DNA from: Treponema_C sp050320395
GTDB taxonomy: Bacteria; Spirochaetota; Spirochaetia; Treponematales; Treponemataceae
DNA: 64,000 nt
Assembly (NCBI RefSeq): GCF_050320395.1
Contig: NZ_CP144459.1
Location: 1,860,001-1,924,000 of the forward strand
Direction of reading: 5' to 3'
Shown in pieces: positions 59,414 to 64,000 of this stretch. A program made the translations under genes and the position numbers. The notes under the pieces were generated by a model, which saw only the letters and a program-made list of their open reading frames with translations, did not search any database and was not told the DNA's origin. Positions within the stretch are counted from its first letter, which is position 1. Each line of letters starts with the position of its first letter.

Positions 59414-61975
59414 CTATAAAGGCCGGGCGGCGCTCACATTATTTTCTACTGCCGAAGGTTCGGCTGTACTGTGAACAGGGGCTGTTTTCCGCTTTTTTAC
59501 GCGAAGATGCAAAACATCTCCCGCCTTAAGTTTTTTACAATCGATTAAAACGGTGTCGCCGGTTTTACACTCGCCTGCTATTATTTTCGATGCCAGAGCA
59601 TCCTCTATTTCACGCTGAATAAGACGGCGCATGGGCCGTGCTCCGAAAGCGGGTTCGTATCCGTGCTCGATAAAATAAGAGCGTGCCTTGGACATAAGTT
59701 CGATATCAATCCCCTGTTCCGCCAAGCGGCCTGCAAGTTCCTCTATTTGCATGTCCAAAACCTGAGACACTTGCTGCGATGAAAGCGGCGTAAATACGAC
59801 CGTATCGTCTATACGGTTTAAAAGTTCGGGGTTTAATATTTGTTTTAATTCATTCAAAGCGTCGGCTTTGATGTTCGTGTAATCCATAATCTCTTTATTT
59901 GACGTGTTAAAGCCCAAGCGGTTTTCGTTCGATATACGGCGCACCCCCGCATTACTGGTCATAATAATCAGGGTGTTTTTAAAATTGATATTGCGGCCGG
60001 AACTGTCGCGCAGTTCTCCTTCTTCCAAAATCTGTAAAAGCAAATTGAATACGTCGGGATGGGCTTTTTCTATTTCATCGAGGAGTACAACGGAATAGGG
60101 ATTTTGCCTGACCTTTTCGGTAAGAAAACCGCCGTCTTCGTAACCGACGTAGCCGGGAGGAGCTCCGACAAGGCGGCTTGCATTATGTTTTTCCATATAG
60201 TCGCTCATATCCACGCGGATAAGGGCTTCTTCGGTGCCGAATAAAAAGCGCGCCAAAGTTTTTGCCAAAAGGGTTTTTCCTACCCCCGTGGGTCCTAAAA
60301 AGATAAAAGAGCCGAGCGGGCGCCGAACCGATGAAACTCCGGTGCGTGCACGGCGGACGGCGGAACATACGGCACTCACCGCTTCTTCCTGACCTACAAC
60401 CGAAAGATGAAGTTCCGCCTCCATATTCAATAAACGCGATGTTTCGGATGAACTCAGCTGTTCAACCGGAATACCGGTTATATCGGCGACAACGGAACAC
60501 ACATCTTCAATATGCACCGTATGCCGGTCATCGGGGGACTGCCATTGCTTTCCCAATACATCGAGATGACGGCGTAAAGCCTGCACTTCATCGCGAATTT
60601 TTGCCGCTCCTTCGTAGTTTTGCTCCTGAACCATAAGCTGCTTTTCTTCGGTTAAGGCGGCTATGCGCTTTTCTATTTCCGCAAGCTCTGCAGGGCGCGA
60701 ATCGTCGCGGATTTTTTTCATTGCGCCGGTTTCATCCAAAAGGTCGATGGCCTTGTCCGGCAAAAAGCGCTCGGTAATGTAACGCTGGGAAAATCGTACA
60801 ATGGCTTCGGTAACACCCTCGCCGTAGCGTATGCCGTGAAAATCTTCGTAGCGCGCCTTTATGCCGTCAAGAATTGCCCGGGCCTCCTCATCGCCGGGCT
60901 CTTCAACCGATACGATTTGAAAACGCCGTTCAAGGGCGGCGTCGCGTTCAAAATATCTGCGGTATTCTTTTAAAGTAGTGGCCCCTATACACTGCAATTC
61001 TCCGCGCGAAAGAGCCGGCTTTATCATATTTGAAGCGTCCATCGTTCCTTCTCCGCTTCCCGCCCCGATTATCGTATGCAGTTCATCGATAAACAAAATA
61101 ATGTTTTTCGCTTCGCGGATTTCCTTCATAATACCTTTAAGGCGCTCTTCAAATTCACCGCGGTACTTGGTTCCGGCAATAACCAGAGCAAGGTCAAGGG
61201 TTAAAAGCCGTTTTCCGATAAGGCCGGAAGGCACCCTGCCTTCAACTATGGCGGCCGCCAAACCTTCCACTATGGCGGTTTTTCCGACTCCCGGCTCGCC
61301 TACGAGGATGGGATTGTTTTTTCCGCGGCGGGACAATATTTGAATAACCCGCCGTATTTCGGTTTCGCGCCCGACGACGGGATCGGTTTCGCCGTTTTTT
61401 GCCGCCTCGGTTAAATCGCGGCTGAATTCTTTTAACAACGAAGCTTGCTGTTGAGTTTGCTTTCCGTGCGGAAACTGCGCAGGCCTTATATTTCCCGCAG
61501 GAGCTTTCGGAGTATTTCCGTAGGCCGAAGAGGAAAGCTGCATGGAAGCCGCTTCAACCGCATTTCGTACCGTATCCAGCGTTAAAGAGTTGCGCTGAAA
61601 AAAAGCGCGGCACACGCTTTCTTCTTCCCGAACGGCGGCCAATAAGAGGTGTTCGGTTCCTATATAGTCGCGGCGCAAAGAGCGCGACTCAATGGCGGCA
61701 ATATCCAAAAGCGTTTTTAAGCGGCGCGAGGGCGGTATTTCATCACGCACTTGAGAGGAGGATTGCATGGGTATATGCTGTTCAAGGACGAGCTGAAAAC
61801 CGAGCATATTGACTTTTAAATATTGGAGAACGGCAAAGGCAAGGCCGGAAGCGCTTTTTATAAGCGCAAGCAAAACATGCTCGGGTAAAAGCTGTTCGGC
61901 TCCCGAGCGTCTTCCTTCTTCCTGAGCAAAAACCGTCAATAATTTATAAGCCCGCGGCGAAAGTCCCTTTGTCAT
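59414..61975 (-). CDS. clpC: ClpC-type AAA+ unfoldase
   Basis: 853 aa. Clp N repeats (1-150), first AAA domain with Walker A GEPGVGKT and ERLKGIMKEI, a central UVR motif (NYEGAAKIRDEV) in the M-domain region that marks ClpC, second AAA domain with GPTGVGKT, and a C-terminal D2-small domain. It unfolds proteins for ClpP; phosphoarginine marked by McsB is its known degradation tag in Gram-positives. Follows mcsB by 15 bases. Confidence 0.93.
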   Translation of the reverse strand: MTKGLSPRAYKLLTVFAQEEGRRSGAEQLLPEHVLLALIKSASGLAFAVLQYLKVNMLGFQLVLEQHIPMQSSSQVRDEIPPSRRLKTLLDIAAIESRSLRRDYIGTEHLLLAAVREEESVCRAFFQRNSLTLDTVRNAVEAASMQLSSSAYGNTPKAPAGNIRPAQFPHGKQTQQQASLLKEFSRDLTEAAKNGETDPVVGRETEIRRVIQILSRRGKNNPILVGEPGVGKTAIVEGLAAAIVEGRVPSGLIGKRLLTLDLALVIAGTKYRGEFEERLKGIMKEIREAKNIILFIDELHTIIGAGSGEGTMDASNMIKPALSRGELQCIGATTLKEYRRYFERDAALERRFQIVSVEEPGDEEARAILDGIKARYEDFHGIRYGEGVTEAIVRFSQRYITERFLPDKAIDLLDETGAMKKIRDDSRPAELAEIEKRIAALTEEKQLMVQEQNYEGAAKIRDEVQALRRHLDVLGKQWQSPDDRHTVHIEDVCSVVADITGIPVEQLSSSETSRLLNMEAELHLSVVGQEEAVSAVCSAVRRARTGVSSVRRPLGSFIFLGPTGVGKTLLAKTLARFLFGTEEALIRVDMSDYMEKHNASRLVGAPPGYVGYEDGGFLTEKVRQNPYSVVLLDEIEKAHPDVFNLLLQILEEGELRDSSGRNINFKNTLIIMTSNAGVRRISNENRLGFNTSNKEIMDYTNIKADALNELKQILNPELLNRIDDTVVFTPLSSQQVSQVLDMQIEELAGRLAEQGIDIELMSKARSYFIEHGYEPAFGARPMRRLIQREIEDALASKIIAGECKTGDTVLIDCKKLKAGDVLHLRVKKRKTAPVHSTAEPSAVENNVSAARPL

Positions 61976-61990
61976 ATAAAACTCCTGATA

Positions 61991-63097
61991 TTAGGCGCAA
62001 ATTCCGATTTGCTCCAACGACTCCTGCATAATCAGCGAGCGAAGCCGCATAAGCTGAAGCCCGCCGGTGTTTATGTCCGCTTCAAACTTAAAATGCTGAT
62101 TGCGGTTGATAAATTCAATATGTGCGTCCTTTGTGCGGTATACCAAAGAAAAAAGAACCGAATTTTCCAATCCCTCGAGGATTCCGGTATCTATACCCCA
62201 TTTTATGCGGAACAGCATTTCCAGAGATTCACGCTCCGATAACAAGCGGCTGTACTTTACCGCAGCGAGCGCCTTATATACAAAATCGCGCAGGGCCGTC
62301 GGTTTATTATCGGTAATTTTTCGTCTGGACGTTCGTTCGGCTTCAATAAGAATATAAACGGCTTTTTTTAATTCTTCAATTTGCTCGGCTTCGCTTCCGG
62401 TAAAACAGCGCGAAGAACTTATTTCGTAGCAGCTTCCCAAGGCGGGTAAAAACGAATCCTCGTAATTCAAAGCATAACCGAAACAGGGGCGGACGTTAAA
62501 GCCTTTTTTTTCCGTATCCGCAATCAAAGAACTCAGTTCCCGTGTATCGTGATTTAGAAAACTCAACGAGGGTAAATGCAAAAACAGCGAAAGTTTCATA
62601 CCCGTTCCCGTATTCTTAAGGGAAGAGGTTAAATATCCGAATTCAACCGAGGCGGCAAACTGTACGATGTTTTGCAAAGCATCGTCCACCTGCTTGAGTT
62701 CGGTGAATACGGTTTCGGTATCCAAACCGGCACCGAAACAGGAAAGACGCACGTGGTCTTCGGCATTGACGGCGCACACAAGCTTACCGTCGGTGCGAAC
62801 GACGATGCCCGCAACGGGATTTGTCGTTTCCGAAGGAGTAAGTACGCCGCGTTCCTGCAAAATGCGTTTACCCAAACCGTCCAGTTTTTTAACGCTTAAA
62901 GCCTGATAACGTTCCGGATGCTCTATGCGCGAAAAAGCGTCGAACACAAGGGTTTGGATACGCTCTCCGTCATCGCAGTTAAACCGCAGCGGAAAGGGGA
63001 AATTAACGAAGTTGCGGGCAAAACGGATACGTGTGGAAAGCACTACATCGTTTTCATCGCCCGCAAGGTTGTACCAAGCTTCTCCCGTTTCATTCAT
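61991..63097 (-). CDS. mcsB: Protein-arginine kinase McsB
   Basis: 368 aa ATP:guanido phosphotransferase fold: VVLSTRIRFARNFVNFPFP, the KLSLFLHLPSL segment, and the C-terminal MRLRSLIMQES-type end. Lacks the substrate loop of creatine kinases, as expected for McsB. Phosphorylates arginine on proteins, targeting them to ClpC. Its ATG overlaps the mcsA stop by 8 bases. Confidence 0.9.
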   Translation of the reverse strand: MNETGEAWYNLAGDENDVVLSTRIRFARNFVNFPFPLRFNCDDGERIQTLVFDAFSRIEHPERYQALSVKKLDGLGKRILQERGVLTPSETTNPVAGIVVRTDGKLVCAVNAEDHVRLSCFGAGLDTETVFTELKQVDDALQNIVQFAASVEFGYLTSSLKNTGTGMKLSLFLHLPSLSFLNHDTRELSSLIADTEKKGFNVRPCFGYALNYEDSFLPALGSCYEISSSRCFTGSEAEQIEELKKAVYILIEAERTSRRKITDNKPTALRDFVYKALAAVKYSRLLSERESLEMLFRIKWGIDTGILEGLENSVLFSLVYRTKDAHIEFINRNQHFKFEADINTGGLQLMRLRSLIMQESLEQIGICA

Positions 63098-63602
63098 GGA
63101 AAACCTCTGCGGGAAAATCGTCGCCTCCGGTTACGGCGGGGGTTTCAAGGGCTTTTAAAAAATCCCTGTATTTTGCGGCCTTTTCGTAATCTTCGTTTTC
63201 AATCGATGCCTGCAATTTTGTTTGAATCGCTATGCGATCGGTTAAAATCGAGCGGAAGTAGGCAAGCTTTTTCGGCATTGAGCCGGTATAGGGAAGTTCC
63301 GCCCCGCCTTTTTGAAGCAGAGAACGGATTTCGTTTTGAAAGGCCGCATAACATTCGGGACAGCCGACATTGCCGGTTTTCCGTATATCATCGATACTGC
63401 GGCCGCACACGGAACATACCTTGCGCTCGGGGGCAAAGCCGTTTACCAGATTTTGAAGATTTATGCCTATATTTTCGGACGAAGAATCCACCCCCTGCTC
63501 GGCCGCACATTGTTCACATATATGAATCTCTTTTTTACCGGATGCCGTCACCTGCTGTACGAAAATAACCGCTTTACGGCTGCCGCATAAATCACAAAGC
63601 AT
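63090..63602 (-). CDS. mcsA: McsA, zinc-finger activator of McsB
   Basis: 170 aa. Two pairs of CxxC zinc motifs at the N-terminus (LCDLCGSRK, ICEQCAAE) and two more near 60-80 (VCSVCGRS, GCPECYAAF), and a C-terminal UVR domain (ENEDYEKAAKYRDFL). Stimulates McsB and tethers it to clients or ClpC. No ctsR gene lies in the expected position upstream; a permease gene is there instead. Confidence 0.9.
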   Translation of the reverse strand: MLCDLCGSRKAVIFVQQVTASGKKEIHICEQCAAEQGVDSSSENIGINLQNLVNGFAPERKVCSVCGRSIDDIRKTGNVGCPECYAAFQNEIRSLLQKGGAELPYTGSMPKKLAYFRSILTDRIAIQTKLQASIENEDYEKAAKYRDFLKALETPAVTGGDDFPAEVFHE

Positions 63603-63611
63603 CGTTATACC

Positions 63612-64000
63612 TCATGTTTTCCTTAAAATATCGAGGGGCCTTTCTTTTCCCGCACGCAAAGCCGGAAAGACGGAAACGGCCGCCGATAACAAAAGAGTTC
63701 CGGCAGCGATTACAAAGATTTCCGTAAAAGCAATATGTACCGGGACCCGTTGTAAATAATAGGCCGGATCAAGTAAATGTACCGGACTGTAGAGATTTCC
63801 CTCACGTATAAGATACCACAGTTTTAAAATAAAGTTAACGGCATTTTCGCCGAATCCTATGATTTCGTTGCATTTAACCGCAGCTGCAAGCCCGAGAGGA
63901 AGACCGATTGCAAGGCCGCACGCTCCGGTCAATATTCCCACAGTTAAAAAAGCCGCCCCTATACCCGAAGAAGATGCTCCCATACTTTTTAATACGGCGA
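63612..64000 (-). CDS. ABC transporter permease, FtsX/LolC type, C-terminal part (runs off the window)
   Basis: Only the last 129 codons are in view, the open frame continuing past base 64000. It shows LKSMGASSSGI (the FtsX-domain coupling segment), a helix AAFLTVGILTGACGLAIGLPLGL, a periplasmic loop with LYSPVHLLDPAYYLQRVPV, and a final helix ending VFPALRAGKERPLDILRKT. This is the C-terminal pattern of LolC/LolE permeases. It is a different gene from the two permeases at 46831 and 48365. Stop lies 9 bases from mcsA. Confidence 0.85.
   Translation of the reverse strand, partial: AVLKSMGASSSGIGAAFLTVGILTGACGLAIGLPLGLAAAVKCNEIIGFGENAVNFILKLWYLIREGNLYSPVHLLDPAYYLQRVPVHIAFTEIFVIAAGTLLLSAAVSVFPALRAGKERPLDILRKT

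Overview
The window reads as a chromosomal segment of a spirochaete, most likely a Treponema. The main evidence is an intact flgB-flgC-fliE-fliF-fliG-fliH-fliI-fliJ operon, a cheA / cheW-cheR fusion / cheX / cheY cluster in the treponemal order, cysteine-less sugar-binding proteins, BspA-type leucine-rich-repeat lipoproteins, and McsA-McsB-ClpC without an adjacent ctsR. The species cannot be fixed from sequence alone. Base composition is moderate, and coding density is high on both strands. Only one stretch longer than 300 bases lacks a gene (53299-54049).

Layout. 1-3423: the start of enolase, a FeoB-associated Cys-rich/HMA fusion protein, then the iron uptake set feoB-feoA-feoA (all minus). 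3532-8939: a Type III restriction-modification pair (res, mod; minus) with a divergent XRE/C-protein-like regulator. 9121-17329: a NarL-type two-component system, a sugar ABC transporter without its own ATPase, and a LacZ-type beta-galactosidase, giving a beta-galactoside uptake and cleavage module. 17418-19070: a TGS-uridine-kinase-like protein. 19096-26122: the flagellar basal-body/export operon (minus). 26277-28732: rex, an RlmK-like methyltransferase, efp and tRNA-Val. 28845-34508: a degenerate response-regulator-like DNA-binding protein, then the chemotaxis cluster. 34640-42193: an outer-membrane barrel candidate and a branched-chain amino-acid block (ilvD-ilvB-dapL, divergent ilvC). 42276-45840: a tpiA operon with two poorly described genes, and gapA. 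46059-52017: a five-gene ABC / LolA-like / beta-barrel operon. 52117-54018: an LRR lipoprotein followed by an intergenic block of perfect hairpins and a 7-bp G-rich tandem array. 54050-59332: an Fe-S/flavin oxidoreductase with hypB, a TetR regulator with a clear operator, and a divergent multi-pass membrane protein. 59414-64000: clpC, mcsB, mcsA and the end of an FtsX/LolC-type permease.

The best candidates for something not yet described are these. (i) The LolD-like ATPase + two FtsX-type permeases + LolA-like periplasmic protein + beta-barrel operon, which looks like a complete trans-envelope route with its own dyad-controlled promoter. (ii) The (GGGTATC)14 array, which fits the G-quadruplex consensus, abuts two perfect hairpins and lies upstream of a surface-protein gene. 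(iii) An acyltransferase-fold protein lacking the catalytic His, paired with a YgjV-GNAT membrane protein behind tpiA. (iv) A five-iron-sulfur-motif GltD-like oxidoreductase paired with an orphan HypB.

Many promoters are readable by eye as -35/-10 pairs with 17-18 bp spacing (feo, rex, efp, tRNA-Val, cheA, gapA, tpiA, ABC operon, tetR, 58346 gene). Product names rest on recognised motifs; no database search was run.
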